DNA of 64,000 nt from positions 16,798,499-16,862,498 of the forward strand of contig JAKGHH010000006.1 of assembly GCA_022828595.1 (NCBI GenBank). Direction: 5' to 3'. Position numbers and translations under genes: made by a program. Source of the DNA: Nelumbo lutea. Taxonomy: Eukaryota; Streptophyta; Magnoliopsida; Proteales; Nelumbonaceae. Positions within the stretch are counted from its first letter, which is position 1. Each line of letters opens with the position of its first letter. Below are positions 34,099-48,422 of the stretch, piece after piece. The notes under the pieces were generated by a model. The model did not search any database. It had not been told where the DNA came from and worked only from the letters and a program-made list of their open reading frames with translations.

Positions 34099-34412
34099 TA
34101 GGTTGGACCTGTACAAATCAGAATCAATTTGAATTGGACCAGTCCAGACTGACCCAAAGTATTTATTGGATTACTTAGCCAGATTGAACCAATATCGGAT
34201 CCACTGATAGAAGATTAGACCAACTTAGATTTTGATTGAAACAAATCTAAATTAAAACCAATTTGAACATATTGGACAACCTAGACATTGAATTGGACTG
34301 GGCCAAAATGGTCTAAAGTATTCATTAGATTGGATTGGACCTGATCCGCTTGTAATGGACTCATATTGGATCAGATCATATTGGACCAAATCTGGTTCAA
34401 TTGATACCTCTA
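34099..34412. mobile_element. Decayed MITE related to 30929-31292
   Basis: Contains the same 'ggacctgatccg', 'ggactcatattgga' and 'ttggaccagtcc' wording in reverse order. The right end in reverse complement reads 'tagaggtatcaattgaacc'. No target duplication was found. Confidence 0.5.
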
Positions 34413-34540
34413 CCCACCCAATCATGATGTCCATCAATTTGGATAGACAAAAATGCAAAACCGAAGAAGGAATATAACCATGGAATGAATTTACCAACTG
34501 GAAAACTGCTTCATTACCTTGTTGAGCAAATGATTCTGAT

Positions 34541-35608
34541 TAGGGGTGGCAATTTTTAACCCAACCCACTGAATCCACCCAACCTGCCTATTTGCTTGGC
34601 AGCGGGTTGTGTGATCAACCCATCACCCAATCTGCCCATTTAAATGGGTTGGGTTGTGGATAACTATTGGGTTAACCATTATAGACGTAAGTATTAATTT
34701 CTTATCGTTTTTTTTTTAATTTTCTTTTTTTGAATTAAATAATTTATAATTAATGCATTAGTTTTCAATTAATTATTGACTAAATTTAGCTTTGTCTTGA
34801 ATCAATACACTTCACCCAACATAAATCAAAATCAATTTGACCCGAGTCAGAGCAGTTCAATGAGATCTGACCCAATCTAACATATATTGATCCAGGTTGA
34901 CCCAAATCCAAAATAGACCCCAAGTGAAATGATTCGATGCTGCTTGCTCTGTCTGATTTGGGTCATCCAGTCCAGCCAATATCCACACAATCCAATTTCA
35001 CCCAGTACAAGCTAATCCGATCAACCCAAATCTGAAACAGTTTCAAGCAGGATGATTCAACCTATGTGTGATTTGCACGATCTAGACCGTCCGTCCAACC
35101 AATATCCACACATCTCAACCCAATCTGGACCAACCCAATTTACTTGCATCAAAAGTTCAAGTCAATCGGTCCAATCCCAATCAATCCACCATTGACTAAA
35201 CCGGTCTAATCGACTCCAATCAAACTAATCCAAATCTAAACGGTTCAACCACCCTTGAACCTAACTGGTTTAAGTTGGTCTAACTAGTTTGAACTTAAGT
35301 GGTTCTATCAAACCCGAAATCCAAACGTAGTCAAATTGTAAAAATTACATGCATATAACGTGATATGAACATTCACCACTTGTGTAAATATCAACTACAA
35401 TTACCACCAAGCTATGACCAACTTGTTAAGAGAGTTTATATTTTAAGTTCATATAAGATTAATGGGTTTGGGTAGGTTGGATTGGGATAAAACGGGTTTG
35501 GATTGAACCCAACCCATTTAATTTTATATAACTAGGTCATTAATGGGTTGAGTAGCTTCAACCCAAACCAAACCCAACCCAACCCAACCCGCCCAATTGC
35601 CACCCCTA
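34541..35608. mobile_element. hAT MITE, ~1.07 kb, exact 8-bp target duplication
   Basis: Flanked by 'attctgat' at 34533-34540 and 35609-35616. Ends are inverted: 'taggggtggcaatttttaac' and, on the right in reverse complement, 'taggggtggcaattgggcg'. Interior sequence is rich in 'aacccaaccc' and its complement, and in 'gatccaggttgaccc'-like text. No transposase is present. Confidence 0.88.
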
Positions 35609-35724
35609 ATTCTGATGCTCGATGGGCACTTGTATATGCAGCTAAGGCAGAGAAACTAACCCGAGGCCACATTCTTTACCAAAAACACAAGCTGAGGCTA
35701 CACTAGCATTAACATGAAATTGAG

Positions 35725-35730
35725 TTTATT
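35725..35730 (-). terminator. Candidate polyadenylation signal of the RPL8 gene
   Basis: AATAAA reads on the minus strand about 190 bases after the stop codon. This is the canonical hexamer, but plant signals are loose. Confidence 0.4.
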
Positions 35731-35917
35731 CAACCATCCATTATAAAAAAAAATTGTTATTCAGAAAAGTAAAACGCCGCAAACCATGCTCAGCAAAACT
35801 TGTTACAAAACTACTAAGATACTGGTGTCTGGTGAAGAGTAGTGTATTCTAGTGGGGGATAAAAAGGAAGAAATCTAAATAAAGTCTCCTGGCTAACACA
35901 AAAGAAAAACCTTCTCT

Positions 35918-38420
<2,503 letters not shown>

Positions 38421-39375
38421 CAGGCAGCGTCCACTGTCAATGGATCTGGTCTATCCGATGGACCCGAACCGGTTATAATGGTTCTGAACCCATAATTTTG
38501 TTCCAATTAATAACTGTATCGGTTTCGGTTTTTGCTTGTTAGATTCAGAACTGATTATTTTATTAAATATATATAATATTTTCTTAATTTTTTATAATTT
38601 TTATCATATTTTAAGCTTTAAATGATAAATTTAAGGGAGAATCATCGATAACCCCAGGGTCAGAATTTGTATGCTCAAAATATATTTGGAGCAGGTTCCA
38701 GCTTGGTATTGATGTCAATTCACAGGCCAATATGAGTGCATAGAGTGTGATTTTTGGACCTTTTGAATGTTTATAACTTTGTAGTGGGAATCAGAAATCT
38801 GCATTAGGCCTGTCTATACTTTTCTGAAAATTTAATAAATAATAAATAAGATAATATTAATAAAAATGTTTAATTTATTAACATATAAATAATTTAGTAT
38901 TTTTTTGTCATTTTTATTAAGACTATATTATCAAAATTTAAATTTTAAATTTTTAGTTAAATAAATAAATGTAATTTTCCGTGTAATCAGGTCTATAGGG
39001 TCTAGACCCAATTAATATTAATCGGTTTGCACTCACATTTGTATTGATTAGGGATAAAATTGGAACATTCTTTTTGATAGAAAGAGATAGAATTGAAATT
39101 TTAAGTAAATTTCTTTCCTTTTTTTTTCGGTAAACATGTTGATTTCGAGTGCAAAGGTCCATATAAATAAAGTCCTGTTTGTTTGCATTTTAGAGTGTTA
39201 ATTTCTAAGAACGTACAAACTATAAATACACGCAAAACTATAAGAGTAGAAATGAGGATAAGGTCCATATATTAAACAACATTTGATGAGGTTGATGTCA
39301 AACGTCACGCTTTGATTGGATAAATTAATCACTATTAAACCCACAGTCAGTTGAGGTGGTGCCTAATTATATAAT
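38421..39375. other. Intergenic DNA upstream of RPL8, no gene recognised
   Basis: Mostly AT-rich from 38540 to 39000, without recognisable coding sequence. The 'ggtctatccgatggaccc' region near 38440 resembles MITE-type wording but its ends are not clear. Confidence 0.5.
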
Positions 39376-39925
39376 TAAGGGTGAACATGGTTGGTTTGGT
39401 TCGGTTCGATTCGATTCGATTCGGTTTTATGGAAAAACTTAGAACCTATCCAATAGGGGCCAGTTCTAGATTTTTAGAACTGGAACCTACCCTATAATGG
39501 TTGGTTCTATGGTTTATTATCATTATAATTTAAATTTGGTAAATATTATCTTTTACATTACTTATTATATACATTCAAATATTAAAATAAAAACAAATGA
39601 TCAAATCACTTGAGTAATTCAATAGTCAAGTGAGACCATGTCCTTTGTAACCATGAGTTCTTGGGTTCAAATCTTCATATCCTCAAAAGTATTTTAGGAT
39701 TTATTTCAAAGCAAGTTCAATTCCAGGCTAGTTCCACCAAGGCCAATTCATTGGATCAGTTCGGGTAGGGTAAACCCCTAGACCCTAATACCAACTTGGG
39801 TAGGGGTCAATTCCAATATATAATTTGGAATGAGATCTACCCCTACAATAGATTGTGTAAGATTGGTTGAAGGCTGGTTCAAGGTTGGTTCTATTCGGTT
39901 CTGGGTAGAGCTTTGCTCACCCCTA
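39376..39925. mobile_element. hAT-like MITE
   Basis: The left end 'taagggtgaacatggttgg' and right end in reverse complement, 'taggggtgagcaaagctc', share the TAxGGGTGA start. The interior has 'ggttcggttcgattcg' on the left and 'aggttggttctattcgg' on the right. The 8-bp flanks match at five positions only. Confidence 0.55.
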
Positions 39926-40149
39926 GGTGTAATGGTGTTAGAGAGCCTTTTTTGGCAACCTAAACCAACTAAACTAATTGATTGATTTATCTATTAGCTG
40001 TGGTTTTTTAATCTAGCGCTGTTAATAGGTTGGTTATCCGATAGATCTGAATTCAAGTTACCCATTTATATAGATTTTTTGTTTGAAAACCTTAGGTACA
40101 TTCATTCAACTATCATTCTCAATTACATCCTTGATCATAAGAGAATAGA

Positions 40150-40640
40150 TAAAATCTGGCTCTAAAGACTAAGTTTGTACAAAATGATAAGAAATGACAA
40201 ATTTAGCTAGGTGATGATATGCAATCTGATTGCTTGATAAGGAAGCGAACATAACTAATGAACCGTGTAGGTGGGTAAGAAGACTCTTACAATTACTCCA
40301 AGGAGGATTAGAATTTTCCTCCAACAAGATATTGACAATAACTTCATTGTCACCTGTTAAAGAATCCCATGGATATAACAAATTTATTGCTCTCCAAGAG
40401 TTGCAGTGTCGTCACATACAAGAGGACTTAAAAAGTCTTGCATGGAATGGCCCAGGCAAAATCAAGGGAGCCCATGTGATCTCTGACTACAAAACCAATA
40501 GCTGATTTCTGAGTTTAATCAGCTCTATCAAAATTAATTTTCAGATATCTGCTTGGAGGTTTTGTCCATATGATGGAGTGAGCCAAATTAGCTGTAGTAA
40601 GATCCAAGTTTTTGGTCTAGAAATTAGTAGTGGCCAACCA
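40150..40640 (-). pseudogene. LINE RNase H domain fragment
   Basis: The minus strand encodes RYLKINFDRAD followed by SAIGFVVRDHMGS and FAWAIPC. After frameshifts come PWDSLTGDNEVIVNILL and IAYHHLAKFV. This is the RNase H domain found at the end of plant L1-type LINEs and related reverse transcriptase pseudogenes. It is broken by frameshifts and no reverse transcriptase part is attached. Confidence 0.7.
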
Positions 40641-40733
40641 GTTTTGGTAAGCAAAACCTGTAACACGTTGAATAATATATAATTCTTGAACAACAAAGCA
40701 TTTCTTTCAAGCTATATATGCCATAGTAATTGA

Positions 40734-41362
40734 TGTAGGCGCATTCCTCTAGTTTGTGCGGGGCTGACACGTGTCGACTAGAGAACGCCAACATAGGCTT
40801 GCCACGAGGACGCTCAGGGTTACCTGATGTGGATCAGGCAGACCCAATCGCAGGGTGCTGTGTGGTTCTGACAAAACATCTTGCTAGTCCCTTGTACGAC
40901 CTGCATCTGGACCATCCGAGCCCAACTACCCCTTGGTAGCTCCGACTATAAATACAAGCCACCCCCTAACAAGGTAGAGCGTTCAAAATCTTTGTGATAT
41001 CTACTACTCTCCTCTAAGGACTTAGCACTATTTGAGACCTCGTCTGGACCCCCCGGTTCCAAATTCATTGCTTACCTTGTGCACGTACTAACTTGATCAT
41101 TGGAGTCCTCGCCTCGGGTTATCATCCAAGGCCTCTGACACCTTCTCCCTTGCAGATTCATCACCAAGTACATATCTCGTCCCTCTTCGGAAGCCCTTCT
41201 CAGTACTAGCCTCGGCTTCTACAATATTCGAAGGAATAATCCACCTCGACCTCCAGCCCTTGGCCTTAGCTTGTCTCCTCCGAACCCTCAAAGCCTTTGG
41301 CCCTCCTTCGAAGCTTGGGATTAAATTTACTTTGTTGCTCTCGACTAAATCGAGCACCAACA
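40734..41362 (+). repeat. 5' LTR of the Tat-like Gypsy element
   Basis: Runs from TGTAGGCGCATT to GAGCACCAACA, directly before the primer site. A TATA box, TATAAATA, lies at 40947-40954, with the expected downstream pyrimidine-rich leader. The start is chosen from TG...CA symmetry and its relation to the end; 40731 is the alternative. Confidence 0.75.
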
Positions 41363-41364
41363 AT

Positions 41365-41382
41365 TGGCGCCGTCTATGGGAA
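41365..41382 (+). other. Primer binding site, tRNA-Asp-like
   Basis: TGGCGCCGTCTATGGGAA begins two bases after the LTR. TGGCGCCGT matches the complement of the 3' end of plant tRNA-Asp, and this extended form is common in Tat-lineage Gypsy elements. Confidence 0.8.
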
Positions 41383-41439
41383 CGTTGCTAAGACGATCCC
41401 CTAAAACACTACAAACTTAAGATCTCCTAAGCTTCGGAC

Positions 41440-43080
41440 ACCATGGTACGAAGAGCCAGGAACCCCTAGAACCTGGTCACAAATGAACAGTTCAAGCAGT
41501 CATCGACCATCTGGAATACCTCGCACAACGTGTGGAGCAAGTTTACCCCCAGGTAGGAGGTCCCTCCCGAGGCGACCACCCCGCCAGGGTGCCAGACCAC
41601 CAAGGCTGACACGAGCATGTCGAGCCCCCAACACTCGACCTAGCCAACCCTCAACGTGTCGAGCCTATCGAGTCCAGCAGCAACCGACCCGTCAACCCAA
41701 CACAAAGAAATGTGAAACCTTCCATTTGAAGGGAGGAAGAGCCAGTGCGGTTTGAAGACAGTCGCTACCCTTCTGAGCAACACCACCGCCGTAGGAGGGA
41801 GAACCCCTGGGACGAGGGTAGGCACCTCAGCTGTTGTAGTGCCCCCTCAAGGGCTGAGGGTCGACGCCGTGCCTCTCCCACGCTGGTTTTAGACCTTCGA
41901 GACGTCTTGAACGACCATTGTGCCAGACAGGAGGCGCGCGGTCCTGCTTCAAAGCATTTTGAAGTTCGTGCCGACCCTTACCATTCCCGTGAAGATAGAG
42001 ACAAGTGGCAATTTCCAGTCGACCCTCAGATTGCAGAGCTACAAGCCGAGCTTGGGGCTATCAAGGACGAGCTCCACCAAGTCTAGGAGAGCCGAGCTGA
42101 TGCCTCGACCAACCAAAGTAATCCAATAGGGAGAATGGATGCCTTCACCCTAGACATCATCTCCTAGCCTCTCCCCCAGCACTTCAAAGTTCCCGCATTG
42201 GAGATGTACGACGGGAACTCAGACCCCGACGACCACCTGGAAAGTTTCAGAGTGCTCATGATACTTTATGGGTACTCTTATGCCTTGACGTGCGGGACTT
42301 TCCAGGCTACCTTCAAGGGGGCTGCCCGTCGTTGGTTTTCCAGTCTCCCGCCTTGATCAATCAACTCATGGGAGCAGTTTGCCAACATGTTCCTTACTCG
42401 CTTCGTCAGCAGTAGACGATGCCAGAAGAGTGTAGTCTCGCTGATGTTCATCAAACAGAAGTAGGGTGAGAGTCTTCGGTCCTATATCGACCGCTTGAAA
42501 AAGAAAGAGCTCGAGGTCTGCGACCTCGACCCCATGGTCTCCATGCACGTTGTCATCAATGGGCTCTGCCCCGGTTCAACCCTGAAGTGCTCGGTCGCCA
42601 AGACCTCGCCGAAGACGAAGCTAGAATTCCTCAAGAAGGCCAAAAAGTATATTGCGGTCGAAGAGGCTTCGGTCGAGAATCACCAAGAAAGGGAGGCCGA
42701 GCGCCACAATAGGCCCCTTGAGAAGAAGAGGAAGGGTGGAGACCACCATCACAACAACTACAACAACAAGGACAACAAGAAGCCATTGGCCTCCGCCCTA
42801 GCTTACAACCAATACACGCCACTCAACTCCACCTGTACGCAGATACTGATGCAGATCGGGGAGGAGAAGTTCATGAAGTGGCCTGAGAAGATGAAGAGGA
42901 CCCCCCAAAAGGGAAATCCCAATAACTACTATGAGTACCACTGTGGCACTAGACAAGACACAAAGGACTGCTATGACTTGAAAAATGAGATAGAGTCCCT
43001 CATCCAACAAAGGCACCTTAAGCAATTCATCAGTGGCGAGCCCGGTGTCTCATCCTCCCAGTAGCATTGGCAACAACACC
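41440..43080 (+). pseudogene. Tat-type gag remnant
   Basis: Open segments at 41483-41755, 41745-42086 and 42495-43064 lie in different frames. The last encodes SMHVVINGLCPGSTLKCSVA, a basic KKRKGG linker, and YEYHCGTRQDTKDCYDLKNEIE. This last part is the usual C-terminal zinc-finger-like motif of Tat gag followed by LIQQRHLKQFI. Stops and frameshifts break it. The GC-richer sequence contrasts with the flanking DNA. Confidence 0.8.
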
Positions 43081-43229
43081 AGCAGATAGCTAGAGTCATT
43101 GACATCATCATCGGGGGCACGACCTCGGGTGGAGCCTCGGGCCTACGCCAAGCAGCTAAACATCCCAAGGACCTACCCCCAAGAAGCCGAAGCAGCAGGA
43201 AACTCTCTCCTTCACGGAGAAGGACTTGA

Positions 43230-43440
43230 GGGGGGTCACAGTCCCCCATGATGATGCTCTGGTGATCTCAGCCATCATCACAAACTTCATAGTCAAGAGG
43301 ATCCTCATCGACAGTGTCTCCTCGACCAACATCCTCTTCTATGAAGCCTTCTAGAAGATGAAGATAGTGCTTGAACGTCTCCAGCTAGCCGATGTTCCAC
43401 TAGTCATCTTCTCCAGTAATGTGGTCAGATTGGAGGGAAA
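43230..43440 (+). pseudogene. Tat-type retropepsin remnant
   Basis: The plus strand encodes [20 protein letters not shown] followed by [13 protein letters not shown]. The active-site triad expected as D-S/T-G reads D-S-V, so the catalytic glycine is lost. Confidence 0.7.
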
Positions 43441-43859
43441 AATTACCCTACCCGTCACGATAGGGATCTAGCTTTGGTAGGTGATGAGGATGAACGACTT
43501 CCTGGTCGTGAAGATCGGCTCACCCTACAATGCAATCATGGGGAGGCTGACCCTTCACATGCTCAGGTTATCCATCTCCTCGTACCACCTTGCCCTTAAG
43601 TTCCCCACCGAGTATGGCGCTGGAGTCATTCGGAGGGACCAACAAGTGGCCCGCCAGTGCTATGTACAGCATTAAAAGGCAAGGAAACATTGCCACTAGA
43701 GGGCTTCAACCTTAGGGGGAACCAGCGAGCTGAGGCCAACCAGCCAAGGACCTTATCTTGGTTCCCCTAGATGAGACCAAGCCCTAGAAGATAGTCCATG
43801 TCGGGTCCAACCTTTCCCCAGATAGTCTATTCAAACTGGTAAGTTTCCTCAAAACTAAT

Positions 43860-44364
43860 GCCGATGTCTTTGCTTGGTCCGCCACTGATATGCCCAAAAT
43901 TGACCCTTCGGTCATCACTCATAGGATGAGCATGGACCCGAGCTTTAGGCCAGTTCGACAAAAGAAGAGGAACTTTGCACCAAAGCGTTGGAAGGCCATA
44001 GGAGAGGAAGTTGGCAAGCTACTTGACACCGGCTTCATCCGAGAGGTATACTACCCTAACTGGTTGTCGAATGTGGTTTTGGTAAAGAAAGCTAATGGGA
44101 AATGGCAGATCTATATTAATTTCATAGACCTTAACCAAGCTTTCCATAAGGATAGTTTTCCTTTGTCGGGGATAGACCACTTCGTCGATGCCACTGCAGG
44201 GTATGAGCTACTTAGCTTCATAGATGCCTTCTCTGGGATACAACCAAATAAAGATGCACCTAGAGGATGAGGAGAAGACCTCGCTCATCACTGAGCACAG
44301 CACTTATTGCTACAAAGTGATGCCCTTCAGCCTTAAGAATGCAGGGGCCACCTACCAATGCCTG
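43860..44364 (+). pseudogene. Tat-type reverse transcriptase, N-terminal half
   Basis: The frame at 43890-44270 encodes PVRQKKRNFAPKRW, LLDTGFIREVYYPNWLSNVV and LVKKANGKWQIYINF, then LSFIDAFSGI. These are the finger and palm motifs of Gypsy reverse transcriptase. A one-base frameshift near 44240 moves the reading to the next frame (GYNQIKM, then MPFSLKNAGATYQ). The YxDD catalytic segment and everything after it are absent, because the sequence switches at about 44365 to Athila-like text. Confidence 0.85.
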
Positions 44365-44940
44365 AACCAACTTCCCTGGAAAATGAAAGACCCGGGTGTT
44401 CTTCTTATTAGTTGTATAATTTATGGAATCACCTTTGACAGGGCCCTATTGGATCTAGGGGCTAGTGTGAACCTACTTCCGTCCATTATTTATGAAAGGT
44501 TCAGGGTTGATGAGTTGAAACCTACCCTAGTAATTCTACAACTCGTTGATCGGTCGGTCAAGACTCCTCAAGGTGTCATCGAGGATGCCATTGTCAGGAT
44601 AGAAAACTTTTATTTTCTTGTAGATTTTGTTGTCCTAGATATGATCCCAATCGAAGAATTGAACCACAACCCAGTAATCTTAGGACGGCCGTGTTTAGCA
44701 ATAGCTAATGCAAATATCAACTATAAATCAGGGGAAATGGACATCTCATTTGGGGAGCAGAAGTTCCAATTGAATATTTTTAATGCCTCTAAGTATCCAA
44801 ACCTAGGGGAAGGTGAAGGTAGTGTGGACATAGTGGACAATCTTGTGAATGACCTATCTACCCCTTGGTTAGCCCAATCTGGTCCTATTTGGTATGAAAA
44901 CAAAAGTGAGTATGAGAGTTTGGATGAGAGAGATGAATAG
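44224..44940 (+). pseudogene. Chimeric ORF: Tat reverse transcriptase joined in frame to Athila-like protease
   Basis: A 238-codon ORF starts in Tat reverse transcriptase (KNAGATYQ) and continues without a stop into QLPWKMKDPGV and FDRALLDLGASVNLLP. These are the lead-in and active site of an Athila-type retropepsin. VDFVVLDM and NPVILGRPCLAIANA follow. The join lies near 44365. The downstream part has an intact D-L-G-A-S active-site surround and no frameshift. Nothing indicates expression as a functional protein. Confidence 0.8.
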
Positions 44941-46016
44941 TTTCGTTTGGCTAAAGACGTTAAACTTAACACTGATTGGGAGGCAACCCAAAGTATTTTT
45001 TTTAGTTAATTTTAGGATTAGAGTTTTTTTTTCTTTTATTTTTTTATTCAAGACCAGATGGCATATGTTGAACCCCTCAAGAAAACCCTACTCATTGTTC
45101 CCTTTGGCCCAAATCTTCTTTGCATCATTCTAATCATGCCATTAGGGACAATGGCATTTAAGTTGGGGGTGAGGAAAGAGAGAGAAAAATTGAAAAACAA
45201 ATTGAAGCTAAGCCTTTAAAGATGGAGAATTAAAATTTCATTGAAATTTTTAAAATTTTCCATTAGAAGAGATTCCCAAACAGAAAAAATTAAGGAAACT
45301 GATAAAAGAATATTGAATTCTGTAGAAATTGGTAGCAAGTGAAAGGAGTCAAAATTGGTCTTGTTTGAATATTGTCGAAACCGTTTGAAAATTGAAAAAT
45401 ACTCCCAAGCTTGCCCCTATCAAGATAGGAAGAGAAAGATTGAGAAATTAGACAAAAATCTTCAAATTGTTAAGAGACAGTGGATTATCCTGAACAATGT
45501 TGCAAAAAAAAGGGGGGATAAAAGGTCAATGGATACCCTAGACTTAGTAACCAGGTCTCTTCACCTAAGCTAAGTGTCGAGATTCGCGTCAAACGGAAAA
45601 GGGAATGCCAAAGACACTTACCTAACACTTAGTAACCGGGTCTCTTCACCTAAGATAAGTGTCAGGATTCGCGTAAAACGGTAAAATGTAACAATAAAAA
45701 TAAGTTTAGGGGTAGAAATTCGTTGTAAAAAATAATAAGAAGAATACCTGTCTGATTTTAAAATCAATCTCATCTTATCAAGACAATTTGCAAATGAAAG
45801 GGTAAATAAGATTTTTTAAGCCAAGTTTCTGTAATATTCAAAACAATACAGTTTTACCCCTAAAGCCCAATACTGATCTATACAGAATTTGAGAATACTG
45901 AAATCAGGATGCTTGATTAATTCTGTTAGGGATGATCTTGAGATGGGAAGGATCTATATACTCAGTGTAATTTTAAGGCTGCATTGCTAAGGGACTAAAA
46001 ATGGTTAAGTTGGGGG
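44941..46016 (+). other. 3' untranslated region of the Athila-like element
   Basis: After the protease frame ends, the text 'gggaggcaacccaaagt' and 'gggacaatggcatttaag' is typical of the region after the coding part of Athila-like Gypsy elements. A polypurine-like 'aagttgggggtgagg' lies near 45163 and another, 'aagttggggggtg', at 46007-46019. No reverse transcriptase, RNase H or integrase sits between protease and this region. Confidence 0.55.
45540..45690. repeat. Direct repeat, ~82-bp period, two copies
   Basis: 'gtctcttcacctaag' followed by 'taagtgtc' and 'gattcgcgt' occurs near 45556 and again near 45638 with small changes. Confidence 0.8.
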
Positions 46017-46017
46017 G

Positions 46018-47490
46018 TGTGATAACCTTGCATTTTGATGCCTTAAGGGCATCAATTCAGGGGTATTTTCAGCCTTAAGGAGTCAAAGTGTACCATTTTT
46101 CCAGTTAAAATCAATTATGTGACCTCTAAGGGTCTCTATGCAAATTATATAGAAAGTTGGGAAGTTTTCATGACTGAAGTGCAGTTTTTGGGAAGCTGGT
46201 GTGAAACCAGTTCAAAGAGGGGGTGTTTTTGTAAAGATCTAAGAACAGAAGGGCACCTCCTATCTGCTAAACCCAGTTGGCGCCCATCCTACTGTATTAA
46301 CATGCTCCCCTCTCCTTAGCAAACCCTAGGGAGCCTTTTTTAACCCATTCTTTTCCTCCTTAGCTAACCTTAGCCGCCCCAGCTGTGTAATTTCCACCAT
46401 CCACTCCTAATCTCCACCATCCATTTTAGGGATCTCCTTTGTAGCTTTTAAACCCTAGGGCGCCACCTATTATGCTAATCCTCACCATTCATCTCCCCTA
46501 CCATTAAATCTCAACCACTCCCTCCATCTTATATCCCAACCATTCACTCTAGGGTGCCACGTATTCTTTTAATCTTAACCCTTCAACCCTAGATGTTATA
46601 ATCTACACCCTCCATTTCTAAGCGCCCAAATCTCAGTCCTACATAACATTGGGCGTCCTCTCATTCCATTCTCGGCCATAGGATCACCCCAAAACCATCT
46701 TAGCCATCCATTAGAAACCCTAGGGTGTCCCTAACTTTGCTAAATCCCAGCTGTTGTCCCCCATCTTTCTCCCTATTTCCAGTTGTGTCCACCATTCTCT
46801 ATAAAAAGGGTCCTAGGGGCCTAGTAGAAGGGGTTGGTCAATTCACCCAGGTAAGAAGGAAGGCTGATCTTAAGAAGTTCAAGGGTAAAGGAAGAGGAGG
46901 ACGCCTAGGCAAGAGGAGGGGTTCCTACTTGCAGTTCGCCAACACCACTACTACCACCTCTGGATTTGAATCCCAACCATTTTTTCTTCAGTTTTAGAAT
47001 TACTTTTTGTTCTTTAATTTGTAGTTCATTTTTCCATCCTGCAAATTTTACTTTTATTAGATTTAATTTGTACTTTATTTCTTTTCTGTATATTTGAAAT
47101 TCAGCCAGGTAAGACAGAAGGCCTAGCTCGAGAAGTTCGAGGGTCGAAGGAGAGATCTGGAGACTGCTACCTCTGATTGGATTCTCAAAAATTTTTATTT
47201 CATTTCTTTTATTTATTTGTTTCTGACATTTATTTATTTTTATGCACTTGTTATTCTTAGTACTGTTCGAATTTGGTTTTAATGAATTCCATTTTTTTAA
47301 TTAATTAATTTTATATTTTTGCAACTCCCCTTTGTGTTCTCTCTCCCGGATCTAAGTACGTAATTATTTCCCCCCTGCTTCCCTGTAGATATGACCCGTT
47401 CTCATCACTTTACTACGTTAGTAGTTGTTTGAGAATCGAAATAAAATTATAAATGTCTAAACTGGTGTTCCGAAGTGTTTAACGATACGC
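46018..47490 (+). repeat. Athila-like LTR
   Basis: Starts TGTGATAACCTTGC right after a polypurine tract, a common opening for this lineage. Near the end it has 'tccctgtagatatgaccc' and 'ttagtagttgtttgagaat', which resemble the usual closing text. The exact right end and a partner LTR were not found. Confidence 0.55.
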
Positions 47491-47494
47491 TTCC

Positions 47495-47960
47495 AGAAAC
47501 ACCAGTCATTCACCTTGCCTTACCTCCGATGCCTCCGCCAGGAGAAGGGCGAGTACGTGCTTCGAGAAATTCATGAAGGCATCTACGGTAACCACCTCAG
47601 CGGCCGAACCCTAGCCCAAAAAACACTAAGGCAGGGGTACTTTTGGTCGACTCTTCACAAAGACGCAGCCGAGCTGGTATGGAGGTGTGACCAATGCTAG
47701 AGACATGCCAACTTATGCCATTAGCCAGCCACACCCCTCTCGGCTCTTAGCAGCACTTGGCCTTTCACCAAATGGGGAATGGACATCCTCAGCCCTTTTC
47801 CTCATGTAACGGGGGGCAGGAAATACCTCATTGTTGTCGTGGACTACTTCACCAAGTGGGTAGAAGCTGAACCCCTGGCTACCATCACAGCTCAAGCAAT
47901 TCAAAGCTTCTTTTTGAAGAGCTTTCAGGCTCTTCGAAATAGGCTTTTAGGCCCATTAAG
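47495..47960 (+). pseudogene. Tat-type Gypsy integrase, N-terminal part
   Basis: The frame beginning within 47500-47515 encodes PYLRCLRQEKGEYVLREIHE, then GNHLSGRTLAQKTLRQGYFW and ELVWRCDQC, the HHCC zinc-binding domain. A TAG follows CDQC at 47698. In the next open segment (47779-48012) MDILSPFP and KYLIVVVDYFTKWVEAEPLA open the catalytic core with its first two acidic residues. The text degrades after about 47930, before the catalytic glutamate. Confidence 0.85.
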
Positions 47961-47984
47961 CTTTCAAGCTCATTTCCTTTTAAT

Positions 47985-48384
47985 GTTGGCTAGCTTGGTT
48001 CTCTTTGTATAGCGTGAGACTCTAACATTGATCTACACGTCAGCCACATGGGTTCAACCTAGCCTCTATTACAAGGCTTGGCCGAATTCACTACTGAATA
48101 CAATGAACCCTTGAGTCCATCACCATGGGCTCTTAATGGGCCCAACATTTACACTAAATGGTCATTGGGTCCAGCCATCTTATGAAGGCTCGAAGACTGT
48201 GGGCAGATGCAAGATTAGCCCATCAGGTATAACCCTCAATGGTCTTACACTTAACATCTCAGCCCTTAATGGTCAAACACTGCCCGACAAGAGAGAATCT
48301 CTCCCTCGGCTGTAAGGTACAGTGTTGCACTCTCCACTCACATGGATCCCGTGAATTAAAACCTTTTGCAAACATTTTGAAACC

Positions 48385-48422
<38 letters not shown>

